DNA from: Madurella fahalii
Taxonomy: Eukaryota; Ascomycota; Sordariomycetes; Sordariales
Length of the DNA: 64,000 nucleotides
NCBI GenBank assembly: GCA_029876055.1
Contig: CM056878.1
Location: 3,720,001-3,784,000 of the forward strand
Direction: 5' to 3'
Under the pieces are notes generated by a model, which saw nothing but the letters and a program-made list of their open reading frames with translations, did no database searches and was not told where the DNA came from. Position numbers and translations under genes: made by a program. Of this stretch, positions 12,018-23,935 are shown piece after piece. Within the stretch, counting starts at the first letter, position 1. Each line of letters starts with the position of its first letter.

Positions 12018-13464
12018 GCCGGTTTAACGGTCGGAAAGCACGGGGCCGCAGGATACTAGAGGGGTGGTGGGGTTGGAGCGATACAGCTTGAGCAATCGCT
12101 CCTGTACGGGTCGTCAGGATTGGGAGTCTGATAATCTGGAACGCGACGGGGCGGGTAGGAGGGGCGTCAAACTGAATGCGACTCACCTAACCTTTAAGAC
12201 GCCGGAGCGGGGACCTGCCAGGTCCCTGAGTTTCTCGAGCCAATCGCATGCAGCCACGAGAGCTGGAGCAGGGAACTGGTGCGCTAAACCGCGAGAGGAT
12301 ATCAATACTTATGCAGGGCCTTTACAGACTGACAGGGCGTTAGCAGACGGACAGGCATGCGGGGCCCATCATCCTTGACCAAAGGAGATAATTCCTGCTT
12401 GGTGTACACATGAACCCCGCTCGCCAAAACCGCTCGCCTGCTCTAGAGATGCAGTTTGACCAAGCATTGTTGACTTGGCTGTGATACATAGCGCAACCAA
12501 CGACGGAACTGACTATGCTGGCAACTGCCGCTCTTGGGGGCTTTAAGCTTGATTTGTTCCATCTTCCCTGGTTTCTTAGTGTCATCCTCCGGTTGTCACT
12601 ACTGCATTTAAGCGTGATTCAGTGAGGCTGCCGCCCTATATATTTTTTGGAGCACTAATGTGACCAAAATAGTAGTTTGACTGGTGTTTGGCAATTCGGA
12701 ACCGACGAATCGATCCATTACCGGGACGGGCCGACCTAGGTTCTAGGCCGCCGACTCCGGATCTCAGCTTCCGGTATCGCGTGCGGGAGGAGCCGGGTTC
12801 ACTGTGCACATCTCAGTGCTGACAGCTTCTGTTTGTATAAGTAATGTTGGCCGGTAACATCTCAAGTGCTCAGACCCGCTGGGAGTGGGGTACCGCATGT
12901 GCTTTTCCTACCCACTTTTACAGGCCATTTCAGTAGTAGTAAGCCAATAAAATCGCATGGGCAAAACTCATACCCAGCTGTAGGCTTTGTCTGGAGACCC
13001 AGACTCCATTGTACTGTACTGTACTGCGCTCGGGCCATAACGACCTGCACAAGCCCACGCCACCAACCAGCCCGCCCAGCCGGAAGAATGCGTCTGTGCG
13101 TCAGAGAACAACTACATACACGGTAGGCCTTTTTATTCCCTGTCCTACCAGCTCTTCCTCCCTGCTAAGTCCGCTCGCGTGGATTGTCAAAAGCCCAACA
13201 ACTCAACCCTCCCTCCCCAACAAGCCTGTCGCGTAGTTTGTCCAGAGTCCCTAACTTATGTGTTCTGTCAATATAATACCGCGCAGGTTGCGACGGCCCT
13301 AGTGCATGTGATGGAATGGGAGAAGGTGCGACTTGGACGGGAAGGATCGTAGGGAGTGTGGTAACATGAGATCATGGTAGCATCGCGACATAAAGTTAAG
13401 GAGTGCCTAAGGATACGCGACCGCAAGCGGAGAACCATCAAAGACGCGATGAAACTGAGAGAGA

Positions 13465-13481
13465 GGGGGGGGGGGGGGGGG
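13465..13481. repeat. G17 homopolymer
   Basis: Seventeen consecutive G on the plus strand, preceded by a short GA run. It is a simple repeat prone to length error. A T20 homopolymer (13681-13700) lies 200 bp downstream. Confidence 0.95.
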
Positions 13482-13680
13482 AAATAGGAAATTGGAACCG
13501 TTGCGGAAGACTTGCCAGTTGTCGTCGTCATCACTCATGCCGCAGCTGCCGTCGCTTTCTGGCGTTGTCAGGCAGGAGCTGAAGGAGACAAGGAGGGCGA
13601 TCAAGAAGATGAACTTATAATAATGGGCGGCACACCAACCGGATTATTCACACTAATCTTACCTTTGTGGTATTTATTGA

Positions 13681-13705
13681 TTTTTTTTTTTTTTTTTTTT
13701 GTTTT
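13681..13705. repeat. T20 homopolymer
   Basis: Twenty consecutive T, then G, then more T. It interrupts the short ORFs in this area, which are therefore unlikely to be genes. Confidence 0.95.
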
Positions 13706-15079
13706 TCCCTCAATGGTGGTAGTAAATAGAAACCCGGAACCGCCGCATTACCTGCCTGGAATTTGGTGAGCAGGCCGTTCTGCGAGCCTCTACCTCTCTA
13801 ATTGCGAACCCACTTTCATTGACCAACTACAACTCGTTCACGAGGAGTAACTGAACGCAAGATGCCTCAACTAGAGTTGGAAAGTAAACAATTCCCCCTC
13901 CTTTAATAGCGCATACGATGCGATGAACCATTCTCATAGTATCCAGTGTTACCTCTCGGGAAAGATGGCCGCAGCGGCATCATGCGTTTCTGCAATAAGA
14001 TTATAACACTCCAAGACACTGATTTGGGTTTCTTCGTATGTCGGTCGCTTCCGACGTTGAATGTATATGCCCGCGCGTTTCGGCAACCCAAAGTTCTAGC
14101 TTCTTAGGCACTCAGCTTAAAAGTGAGAACATACCCGCACGGGGAGGATTTCACACAGGGCCCCAAGATTCAAGCATCAAATTCCGAGCATGCCAGTAGG
14201 GTGTGAGCTGGAACAAATACACGAAATTGCCTGTTTGTGAGAGGAAGTTGAATGCTGTGTATGGGATGCGATAATTTGGTTTCAACGAGGCGGGCGTTAA
14301 TGCTTGAATAGATGGGACGAGGGAAAGGTGGCGGCGGTGAATTGGCCACATGGGATCGGGGATGCAAACACCAATAATGGCAAGTTTCTCAGCGAATAAT
14401 GATGTAACAGGCGATAGTACACGTAAATTAGGCTCGTCCCTAAATGACGTGGGACAACCCGCGGGCCACGTGCGGGCGGTGCAGATGAGCTCAAAGCAGC
14501 CCCCACGCACGGGGCTCGGGCTTGGGACTCGGGGCTCGGTAGTGATCAGGGTACCACGGAGAAGCGGAGAAACACCCGCAAGACATGATAGGCAATGGTC
14601 GGAGCATATGTAAATGTGCAGTGGATGCTCCGTACTCTGGCTGAAAGGGATCAAAAAATTCAAATCGCTGGCAGATCATCAAGCTGTCTCGAGGTCATAG
14701 AGAAGCCGCCAGAATTCTCGCGATCAACGGTTCAACGGGAGTGGATATTGATTTGCATGCCGAATGCCCCCTGTAAAGCGGCCGGTTCCGAAACCCTGGG
14801 CCGGTCCAGGCCTGGGTGGCGCATAGCATCGGCTTGCAGAGCCGAAACTTCAACCAACTGCCCTCTTCACTTGAATCCCTCGCCGCATCCCTCGATCCCC
14901 CATCCGCCACGTCGCAGCGTCATTGCGATCCAAAATTGCGAACTTTCCACCTGCAGACACCGCAATCCCTTCATAAACAACGGCCCAGTCCCTGAAGCGA
15001 TTACAAACCCTAGACGCGCCTGGTCCACTGCTAAAAACCCCACCCCCACCACCGAAACTTCTCCCGCTGCAAAAGTAGA

Positions 15080-16743
15080 ATGGCTACTCTGAACGGGCAA
15101 CCCGTCAAAGGAGAGGCACGGCCGCCAGTGCCGATCTTGGAGGCGCCCAAGCGCAGCGTCAAGATGTCGGCGACCGAGCTGATCGGCAACACGCCCCTCG
15201 TGCGCCTCAACAAGATCCCTCAGTCGTTTGGGATTGAAGCCGAAGTCTACGCCAAGGTCGAGCTATTCAACGCCGGCGGGAGCGTCAAGGACAGGATAGC
15301 GCTTCGCATGATTGAGGAAGCTGAGAAGAGCGGGCGCATCAAGCCCGGCGACACCCTGATTGAGCCCACCAGCGGCAATACGTATGTGTCTCGCTGTCCC
15401 GTGCTTACCCCCCTCGCCTGCTGACTCGGAGTAGCGGAATTGGCCTCGCCCTGGTGGGTGCGATCAAGGGATACAAGACCATCATCACGCTTCCCGAAAA
15501 GATGTCGGCCGAGAAAGTCTCTGTTCTTCGCGCTCTGGGCGCCACTATCATCCGGACCCCGACGCAGGCCGCTTGGGACAGCCCCGAGAGCCACATTGGC
15601 GTAGCGAGGCGCCTGCTGAAGGAGATCCCCAACTCGCACATCCTCGACCAATACACAAACGAGAACAACCCGCTTGCCCACGAACTCGGCACCGCCGAGG
15701 AGATTTGGGCGCAGACCGGCGGCAAGGTCACGGCCGTGGTTGCCGGCGCGGGAACGGGAGGCACAATCTCCGGTATCGCGAGGGGCCTCAGAAAACACGA
15801 TCCAAACGTCAAGGTCATTGCGGCCGACCCGCACGGCAGCATCCTCGCTCTTCCGGAGAGCCTGAACCAGGAGAAGGCGAATATCCCCTACAAGGTCGAG
15901 GGCATCGGCTACGATTTCATCCCAGAGGTTCTGGACCAGAAGCTCGTGGACAAGTGGTATAAGACGGACGACCGCGAATCCTTCCAGCTTGCGCGCCGTC
16001 TGATCGCTGAGGAGGGCTTGCTGGTAGGCGGCAGCTCCGGCAGCGCCATGGCCGCCATGATCCGGGCGGTGAAGGACTTGGGGCTGGGCAAGGGCGATGT
16101 GGTCGTGGTGGTTCTCCCGGACAGCATCCGCTCCTATCTATCCAAGTTTGCTGATGACGACTGGCTCGCCGCCAACGATCTCCTGCCCAACGATGCCGAG
16201 AACATCACAGGCGAGAATAGCCCCGTGGAGCCTAAGACGCCCAGCCACGGGGCCAGCGACCCGTACGCCGGCGCCACGGTGCGGGCGCTCCGCCTCAAGC
16301 CGGTAACGTCAGTCCTCACCACCAGCGCGTGCGCCGAGGCGATCGAGACGATGCGCGACAAGGGCTTCGACCAACTCCCGGTGCTCACGCCCACGGGCGG
16401 CAAGCTGGCCGGCCTGGTCACGCTCGGTAACCTGCTCAGCTACATCTCGCGCGGCCGCGCCTCGCCCAAGTCCCCCGTGAGCGAGGTCATGTTCGACTTT
16501 GGGCGCATCGACGAGGTGGTGACGGACCCGCGCAGGTTCGGCTCGGACCTCAAGGGCAAGAAGCGCAAGTTTATCCAAATCACCATGGACACGCCGCTCT
16601 TCGCGCTCAGCCGGTTCTTGGAATGGAACAGCGCGGCGGTCGTGACGGAGAAGGGCGACGAGGGCGAGGGGCCGAAGCCCGTTGCCGTCGTCACCAAGGT
16701 GGATCTGCTGACCTGGATGGTGAAGCGGAAAAGTCATGAGTAG
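15080..16743 (+). CDS. Cystathionine beta-synthase
   Basis: Two exons: 15080-15381 and 15435-16743. The intron is 53 nt, with donor GTATGT, branch CTGAC and acceptor GTAG. The product is 536 aa, the usual size for fungal CBS. It condenses L-serine with homocysteine to cystathionine in reverse transsulfuration, using PLP, in the cytosol. The PLP lysine lies in GGSVKDR (about K70), the substrate loop is EPTSGNT, and the phosphate-binding loop is GTGGT at about 207-211. The C-terminus holds a CBS-domain pair (about 390-530, GFDQLPVL...LGNLLSYI and later VVTKVDLL), the regulatory Bateman module. The short N-terminus lacks the haem-binding region of animal CBS, as expected in fungi. A (GA)n(GT)n microsatellite follows directly after the stop. 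The start ATG has A at -3. Confidence 0.95.
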
Positions 16744-16769
16744 ACAGAATGCGTGGTCATTCAGTACAG

Positions 16770-16839
16770 ATAGAGAGAGAGTGAGAGAGAGTGAGAGAGA
16801 GAGAGAGAGAGTGTGTGTGTGTGTGTGTGTTTGTGTGTT
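16770..16839. repeat. (GA)n/(GT)n compound microsatellite
   Basis: GAGAGA tracts interrupted by GTGA pass directly into an uninterrupted GT run. It starts about 27 bp after the CBS stop codon, so it may lie in the transcribed 3' UTR. Confidence 0.95.
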
Positions 16840-17123
16840 ACACATGGCATGTTTTTCTCACTGGCGTTTCCTTACGCAGGAGAAGGGAAGGGGAACGGAC
16901 CGAGACTCAACGATCACGGTTGATTTGGAGAGCGCTTAGACTCATATATCATTGTCGACATCCGGGATAGATAGGGGCTCAACCCGTGCAAATGGGAAAG
17001 TCATGCAGCATTGTTTATACTCATTACCGAAATAGACACATTCGGTCAAGTCTATGCCATTCCGCCATTACCTGATTATCTCCTCCCGCCAAAGAGCTAC
17101 GGTGTAAGCAACCCTCCCAGGCC
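16840..17123. other. Convergent intergenic spacer
   Basis: Between the convergent 3' ends of CBS and the SRP receptor beta gene. Together with the microsatellite the spacer is about 380 bp. It probably contains both 3' UTRs. Nothing else is seen. Confidence 0.6.
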
Positions 17124-18152
17124 TCAAATCCTCTCCCCAATCCACTTCCACCACTTATCCGCGCCGGGCCCATCACCCATGACATTCCCCCCAATCACCT
17201 CGACCTCGACATCAAACTCCATCATCTCCTTGAAGGTAAACTTGTCATTGCCGTACCCGCCAAGCCAATCATCCCCTTCCTCGTCGCTGGGCCCGGCCGC
17301 ATCGCCCACGCCGACGCCGGAGTCCAGCAGCCCTTTACTCCTCGCCTTGCGGATCCGCCCGAGCTCCGCCTCGAGGTTGCTCTTGACCAGCGCCGCCGGT
17401 AGGGCGGTGAAGAGGTCGAGCTTGTTGGCCGCGACGAGGACGGGGAGCGATGGCGGCGCGCGGCTGCCGCGGCGCTTGTGGAAGCGCCTCTGCAGCGCCA
17501 GCAGCACGTCGTACAGGTACTCGGCCGTGGGCGCGAGCGCGTCGCCGTCGGCCAGCGCCGCCGCGTCCGCCACGAACACGACCGCCTTCACCTTGGACTG
17601 CTGCCCGCCGCCCTCTCCGCTGCTCCGGCCGGGCGATGACGGGGACGGTAGCGACGAGGTGTTGATCGACGGGTTGAGCCGCGCCAGCGCCGCCAGCGCC
17701 GCCCCCCGCAGCTTGGGGTGCCCCGGCGTGTCGACCAGCAGGAACTTCTTGGCCGCCGCGCCCGCCGCGTCCAGGTCGTCGCGGTACGAGGACGGGCCTT
17801 GTTGCGCGCCCGACGCCGACACGGCGAGCTCGACCGACGAGGGAACCTGGGAGGTGTGCGTCTGCGCGACCGGCGAGGAGACGGAGGGTTTCTCGGCGGC
17901 GGATCCGGATTGGGACTGCTGTTGGTGGAAGAGAGGCCCGCGCTCGAAGAGGGTGAGGAGAGAGGTCTTGCCGGCGCCCGAGGGGCCGATGAGGAGGACG
18001 GCGGGCAGGGTGTTGTATGGCGTGGTCGCCGAGTAGAGGAAGTGCAGCAGGATGGGGAAAAGTAGGACGACGGCCAGGCCGATCGAGATGACGGTCGGTG
18101 AGGGTGTGAGAGACGCCTCGAGGGCGGATTTGAGCGTGTCGATCACCGCCAT
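17124..18152 (-). CDS. Signal recognition particle receptor subunit beta
   Basis: Single exon, 342 aa, starting at the ATG at 18152. The frame is open further upstream but without an ATG. One N-terminal TM helix (about 20-40) anchors the protein in the ER membrane with the GTPase domain in the cytosol. G-motifs visible: G1 GPSGAGKTSLL (56-63), G3 LLVDTPGHPKLRG, and G4 AANKLDLF. The protein ends with the FTFKEMMEFDVEV region usual in fungal SRP102/SRPRB. It recruits the alpha subunit to the ER for co-translational targeting. The loop between G1 and G3 (Gln/Ser/Ala-rich, about 50 residues) and the second insert before ANKLD are longer than in yeast. The paired acidic and Gly-rich C-terminal insert is also common in filamentous fungi. 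It faces AKR1 across 1.4 kb. Confidence 0.93.
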   Translation of the reverse strand: MAVIDTLKSALEASLTPSPTVISIGLAVVLLFPILLHFLYSATTPYNTLPAVLLIGPSGAGKTSLLTLFERGPLFHQQQSQSGSAAEKPSVSSPVAQTHTSQVPSSVELAVSASGAQQGPSSYRDDLDAAGAAAKKFLLVDTPGHPKLRGAALAALARLNPSINTSSLPSPSSPGRSSGEGGGQQSKVKAVVFVADAAALADGDALAPTAEYLYDVLLALQRRFHKRRGSRAPPSLPVLVAANKLDLFTALPAALVKSNLEAELGRIRKARSKGLLDSGVGVGDAAGPSDEEGDDWLGGYGNDKFTFKEMMEFDVEVEVIGGNVMGDGPGADKWWKWIGERI

Positions 18153-19590
18153 CTTTTTCGTCGGTGGCCAGCTGGCCTCGAGTCGAGTCGGGACAAAAGA
18201 GTGCAAGAGCCTGCGGTCGCAGACAAATTAACGTGTTCTTAGCAACGTGCGATGCAGGTCAAGTCGACATTCTTGTATATGCCGTGCGGCTCTGCTCCAC
18301 CGTGCTCGACCGGCTGGCGATGCTTCCGAGCGCTAAAATATGGGGCCACCGTCATCCGACGTCTCGCCGGATCGGATCATGGGAATTTTAGTTGTGGATT
18401 TGTCGGTTACGTAGCAATTCCAGGGCAGCCGGGGCGCGCCCAAGGTCCAGGCGCCAGGTGGACCGATGACCCTACCATCAACCCTAACCCTATATCCCAA
18501 CCAACAATGACAGCCAAGAATTTACCGCCGGCGGCTTCAATAAAGAGCTGTCGTCCTTGAGAGTTTAGTTTTAACATGAAAAGAGATCCAATGGCTAGGG
18601 GTCTTGTTGGCCGGCAGAGCGCCAGCAGACAATACCATGTAGGATAGGTGGATCATGTGTACAATGCCGGCTTTTCACAACCTTGGCCAGAAATAAACCC
18701 GACCTGTAGCTAGACGTCGGTAGACAGAGCTGTTTTACGGTCATCACGACTTGCTGCTGGCTGACGAGTTTACCAAAATGGCCCGGAAGGATCCCGCGCT
18801 TCAGCTTCTCATGACAGGTGAACCTCTGCAGAGGAAGCTGCGATTAGAAAAGGAGCGTGAAGGACAAAACAGATGAGGGTCCAGCCGAGATGGGAAACGA
18901 TGGGGTCGGTGTCGGGGCCGCTAACAGGGGAGGAGCAGCAGGCTACAGGAGTACACAGTAAGACGGAGCACAGAGGCCGAATTTTAGTGCTAAAATGACC
19001 TTAGGCTTGTGCGGCTGCGAGTCCGATCAAAACTAACGAACCGTTTGGTTGGTGACCGCCTTGAACATTTGGGTGAGATTGGATCTTTCGTGGTTGTTCG
19101 TTGCTTGTCGGATATCTGGACTGGGAGGGCTGATCGAATCAGAAACACAACCCTTTTGTCCTACAGTGGCGTCGGGCCGCGACGTGTGGGCAGGTTCCAC
19201 CGTGGCTAGGCGCTGCAGGCGTCGAAAGAACCGGGCCCTTCAGCCCTGCCGCTGGGGATTGTTGCGGGCGAATCAGCGCGCATTCCACCGCTAGATCGGT
19301 GGCTCAGCATCGACTCTGCATTGCTTGAGACTCGGCTGACGAATAAGACGACATTTAGTTTCTCTTCCGCCTGGCTCCCGTGGAAATAACGAACCCCGAG
19401 AAAGTTGCAAATCCGACGTTGCTCGCGTTCAGCCCTGCAGAAACCGTCGCCCCAGCACTCTTCGCGCCATGCTCTTGCCCTCTTCCCCGTTATAGACTCT
19501 TGGTGCCCTCTCCCGACGTCGCTACTGACGTCGCCGTAGCGCGTCATCCAATCGGCCATTGTCCACACGCATCGAAGACCGCATCCCACA
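18153..19590. other. Divergent promoter region of SRP receptor beta and AKR1
   Basis: 1.4 kb with no supported gene. Two copies of a CCCTAA-type hexamer occur near 18480-18492, too few to be a telomeric relic. ORFs on both strands lack domains. The minus-strand ORF at 19206-19769 overlaps the AKR1 start and is a shadow. Confidence 0.55.
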
Positions 19591-22097
19591 ATGGCGCAAC
19601 GTGATGCGTCTGGGTCGCCGTCCGCCAACGGCGCGCCCACGCAACCGCCTTCAAAGTCGGAAACAGCGACGCCGAAGCTGAACAACGAGGTGGAACTCGG
19701 CAGCATGCCGGGCGACGCAGCCCAGAACGACATCATGCAGATGGCGAGGATAGGGGACATTGCCGGCATGGAGAGGCTCTTTGAGGCGGGAGAATACGAC
19801 GCAACCTACTCGGACGACGAGGGCATCACCCCTCTACACGTGCGTGACCTGCAATACAACATCCACCTATGGATTGCTGACAGTTTCCTTCTATTGTTCA
19901 GTGGGCCGCCATCAACAACCAATATGCCATGTGCAAGTTCCTGATCGAACGTGGCGCACCGATAAACAAGAAGGGAGGCGAGAGCGTCGCAACACCACTG
20001 CAGTGGGCCGCCCAGCGGTGCCACTACTACACCGTCCACCTGCTCCTCCAGCACGGCGCGGACCCCCTGATCACCGACGCCCAGGGCTACAACACTCTAC
20101 ACATTAGCACCTTCAACGGCAACCTCCTGCTCATCGTACTCCTGCTCCACCAGGGCATCCCGGTAGACGTTGAGGACGCCTACGGCCATACGGGCTTGAT
20201 GTGGTCTGCATACAAGGGATATCCGGCCTGCGTCGACGTCTTCCTGCGGTGGGGTGCCAGCGTGCACGCCAAGGACGAGCAAGGGTTTACCGCCTTGCAC
20301 TGGGCTCTCGTCAAGGGCAGCCCGGGGTGCATCCAGAAACTCATCGAGTATGGAGCGGACCGGTTTGCCAAGACGACGACGGGCAAGACGCCGTCCATCA
20401 CGGCCCGGGAACTGAACACGGCCCCGGCATGGCACAAAGCGCTGTACGAGTGCGGCTACGACGAGGACGGCAACGCCATCGTCCCGAGCTGGCCAGGCGC
20501 GTCTTATCTCCTGAAGGACAGGCGCGGTTTCACGACCAAGTTTTTCTTCTTGTGGCCGTTTGTGCTGGTCTGGGTTATGCTCGTCATTTTGGCCGGCATG
20601 CCTGTGTACGCGGGGATTCCGATCGGGGTGTTGGTCGCATACGCAATACAGTGGGTGGGTAGGCAGGTCATTGCTTACGCGCCGCCGGATATGAGGCAGT
20701 TTGAGAGGACGGTAAAGTTACCCGCCCCTTGGGCTAAGGACCTTAACTAACACAAAGGCAGCCTTGGATGACGGGGATATTTGCTGCCTCCTTTACCTTG
20801 GTTGGGCTTAATTGGTTGTTCACAATCTTCCCAAGTACTGCATTTGGGCCCGGTGCGCTGCCTTTGCCCATGGATGATTCTCCTTACAAGCTGTCAAACT
20901 GACTGTCCTCACAGATGGAACCGGAAACTGGCTGTTCAACTTTCTCTTTGTTGTCTTCTTTAGCCTTACAGCATTCTTCTACGTCAGGTCCATGGTCGAC
21001 GACCCTGGTTTCGTGCCCAAGCTCAACGGCATTGCTGAGCAAAAGGCTGTCATCGATGAGCTGATAAGCCAGTGGAAGTACGACGAGTCGCACTTCTGTG
21101 TTACGTGCATGATTCGGACGCCGCTGCGAAGCAAGCATTGCCGTAGATGCCAACGCTGCGTGGCCAAGCACGATCAGTATGAAGCACCCGAGAGAATAAC
21201 AATCCCGCCGCCCTTCAAGCTAACAAAGTCATAGCCACTGCCCGTGGGTGTACAACTGCATCGGCATCAACAACCACCGGCACTTCTTCATCTACCTCAT
21301 CAATCTCACACTAGGCGTCATCACTTACGACTGGCTTGCCGCTCTCTGTCAGTTTTATCCTCTTCCCTCCCCCCCAACGCGGGGCTTCCCGACCTGAAGC
21401 CCTCTAACATTCTAAATCCGCAGACCTCACCGGCCTCTCAGGCGCCGACGAGTGCAACGTCCTCTCGCCGTCGCTCTGCCGCATCATCAACGCCGACGCC
21501 TACACGCTCCTCCTCGCCATTTGGGCCTCGCTCCAGCTCACGTGGGTCTCGATGCTGCTCTTTGTCCAGTTCGTCCAGGTCTCGCGCGCCACGACCACGT
21601 ACGAGAGCATGTTTGGCGTCAACCACCGCTCGGCCGCCTCCCTCGCCAGCGCCTTCACCTCGACCGGCGCCCCGCTCGACCCGTCGCACAACCCGCCCCC
21701 GACGGGATCCGACGCGCCGGGCGACGGGAACCGCCACGGCCACGGGCACCGCCACGGCGGGTTCCTGAAGCATTGGGCCCGCCTGCTCGGCGTCGACACG
21801 TTCATCGAGACGGCCAGGGGCAGGGCCGCCGCCACCAACGGCGTCGGCGTCGGCGGCAAGCACAGGAGGAACCGGAACCCCTTCAGCCGCGGCTGCGTGG
21901 CCAACTGCAGGGATTTCTGGTGCGACCCCGCCCCCGTGTTTGGGAGGAGGGAGACGGGCGCCGCCGTGCTCGGGGGCAGACCCGTGAATTACACCGAGAT
22001 GTATGAGAGCCCGGCGGTGATGGAGATTTTGAGGGGCGGCGGTCCGACTAGGAGGGCTGGGGGCTATGAGGCTGTTGCTGGGGAGGAGGAAGTGTGA
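19591..22097 (+). CDS. akr1: Palmitoyltransferase AKR1 (ankyrin repeats plus DHHC)
   Basis: Six exons: 19591-19839, 19902-20711, 20762-20852, 20915-21176, 21235-21347 and 21424-22097. The introns are 62, 50, 62, 58 and 76 nt. The product is 732 aa, normal for the family. Order: disordered N-terminus, six or so ankyrin repeats (about 50-290, such as [20 protein letters not shown] and GFTALHWALVKGSPGC), two TM segments (about 310-350), a third after 354, the cysteine-rich CxxCxxxxP...HCRRCQRCVAKHDHHCPW domain with the catalytic tetrad D470-H471-H472-C473, a fourth TM pair, and a His/Gly-rich cytosolic tail. The protein acts in the Golgi and palmitoylates casein-kinase-type and other cytosolic substrates. 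The active-site tetrad is split by an intron after the first base pair of His471 and is only seen after splicing. The exon 3 donor could be GTGCGC (used here) or GTACTG 22 bases earlier; both keep frame. Homologs favour the longer exon. Confidence 0.95.
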
Positions 22098-22952
22098 GTT
22101 TGTTGGTAATGGGGGTAGTTTAGTCGTGGCTTGTAGCGTATGTTATGGGGGAGACGGGGGGTTGGAAGGCGGGTTTGTGGCAATATCAGTGTAATAATGA
22201 TGACATGATGGGTGTTAGCTTGCAGGCGGCAGGCGGCAGGCGGCAGGCGGTGTTCGTGCTTGGTTTAACGGCAAGCGTGTACTACCTCGATTTTGACGTG
22301 GTTCTCTGGTCCTGGGGCAACATTGTTGGATTTGGGAAAGGGGAAACTCTCTGCAGATGGGCATATTGGCGAGGCATGGCATAGATGTCTTGGTACCTAC
22401 GGTTTGGTGTTGGTGTGCTAGATGATGCTAGGGTGGAATAGACTAGGCGCATGATATGATCCTGTTACGCCGCCGCTAGACAACAGCATTATACGCACCG
22501 ACTTCCCGTCTGAGGTGAGAAGCTAAACGTCTAATTCTAATCAAATATCGAAACGAATGCTGCCACGGGCGGGGCGGGGCGGGACGTGTTGATTAGCCGA
22601 CACTTGACAATCTCCCGATGTTTGACCTGCATGCGTTGATCCCTGAGCTTCCACAATTCGAGATCTGCCAATAGGAAATTCATCCGTACATCGTTACCGG
22701 CAATAACGGTCATTTACAATCCCCGGGGTTGTGAAATATGAGTGAGATGGGTGCAGGGGCCCCTGGCACGTAACTGCAAGGCCACGCACGCCCGAGTCAA
22801 TTTTCTCCGGATCCCGCATATTGCCGGGCACCGGGGTCGCTGGGTGGATAAGGATAGTATAATATATCATCACCGGGGGTGTCACTCGTGCCAACGCAAG
22901 CTCTCATCTTCCACCTCAACCAGGTCGTGTTGGAAACGAACCGCTTGACAAC
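22098..22952. other. Intergenic after AKR1
   Basis: 855 bp between AKR1 and the dienelactone-hydrolase gene. It holds the AKR1 3' UTR, a heptamer tandem repeat (22222-22250) and a GGGGC-rich patch near 22567-22584. No gene is seen. Confidence 0.6.
22222..22250. repeat. Four-copy heptamer tandem repeat (GCAGGCG)
   Basis: Four perfect head-to-tail copies of the 7-mer GCAGGCG, about 125 bp after the AKR1 stop and probably in its 3' UTR. A minisatellite of no obvious function. Confidence 0.9.
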
Positions 22953-23935
22953 ATGCGCGCAGCCCCTCTATCAATCCTCTCGGCGCTTTCGATCTTCTGC
23001 GGAAGTGTCGTAGCTAGCAATGGCGAAGAGTCCGGCGGCTGCCAGGCCGTTGATGCATCAATTCTGGCAAACACGGGCGAACCGGTCGGGGAGGAGATCG
23101 TGCATAACAACAGTGGGTTCTCTGTCCGGAGGCTACAGGACGGAGCTTCTTCTGACATTCTACTCCTGTGCCAGTCACCATCTATATCTCAAGGCCGGAT
23201 GCGGAAAGCGCCCGTGCAAAGGCCAGGGCGGGCACGGCGGTGCTCTTCCTGACCGACGTGTTTGGGATCGCTCTCCCCGAGAATAAACTGTTCGTCAAAT
23301 CAGCCATGGGGCTCATCAGCTCAGCTTTGAAGCGCACAATATTCTGACTACCTTATCAAAACAGGCTGGTCGATAGCTTCGCGCGCGCCGGCTACCTCAC
23401 GGTGGCGCCGGACTACTTCAACGGCTCGCCCGCGCCAGGCGACATCAACGTCCCGGGCTTCAACACGACCGAGTTCCTGGCCCGGCACAACGCCACCGTG
23501 ACGGACCCCATCATCGCCACCACGATCGAGTACCTGCGCACGGAGCTCAACGTCTCCCGCATCGGCGCGCCGGGCTACTGCTTCGGCGGCCGCTACGCCT
23601 TCCGTTTCCTAGCCGAGGGCCACGGCGTCGACGTCGCGTACGCCGCGCACCCCAGCCTGCTGGAGGCGAGCGAGATCCAGGCGATCGACGGGCCCGTCTC
23701 GGTAGCTGCTGCCGAGCGGGATGCCCTTCTCACGTCTGCGCAGAGGGCCGAGTTGGAGGCGCTGCTGGCTGGTACCTCGGAGCCGTACGTGGTCTCGCTC
23801 TACTCGGGGACGCCGCACGGCTTCGCAGTGAGGGCGAATATGTCAGATCCGGTTCAGAGGTTTGCAAAGGAGGAGGCGTTCTTGCAGGCTGTGCGGTGGT
23901 TTGACCATTTCTTGCCGGCAGAGTCGAGTGCTTGA
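22953..23935 (+). CDS. Secreted dienelactone hydrolase family protein
   Basis: Three exons: 22953-23112, 23175-23289 and 23365-23935. The introns are 62 and 75 nt. The product is 281 aa. Residues 1-21 form a signal peptide. The alpha/beta-hydrolase core follows: strand and loop AVLFLTDVFGI, ENKLLVDSFARAGYLTVAPDYFNG, and the nucleophile elbow APGYCFGGRY with Cys164. D211 (AERDALL) and H243 (TPHGF) complete the Cys-Asp-His triad typical of dienelactone hydrolases. Several N-x-S/T sites fit secretion. The family cleaves cyclic ester bonds such as carboxymethylenebutenolide; the substrate here is unknown. The second intron has a weak GTTCGT donor, but the join ENK-LLVDSF matches the family exactly. 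The start is the first ATG, just before the hydrophobic signal. Confidence 0.9.

Larger units (their letters stand above)
12018..15079. other. 3-kb divergent intergenic region
   Basis: Lies between the methyltransferase (minus) and cystathionine beta-synthase (plus) and must hold both promoters. Several ORFs of 60-170 codons overlap on both strands with no domain or splice support. It contains a G17 run, a T20 run and other low-complexity patches. No transposon coding is recognised. Confidence 0.55.

Noticed and set aside
15247..15842. Long minus-strand ORFs opposite cystathionine beta-synthase
   Set aside because: Shadow frames of a GC-rich, strongly biased coding sequence.
18480..18492. 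CCCTAA repeats as an interstitial telomere
   Set aside because: Only two units, not enough beyond chance.
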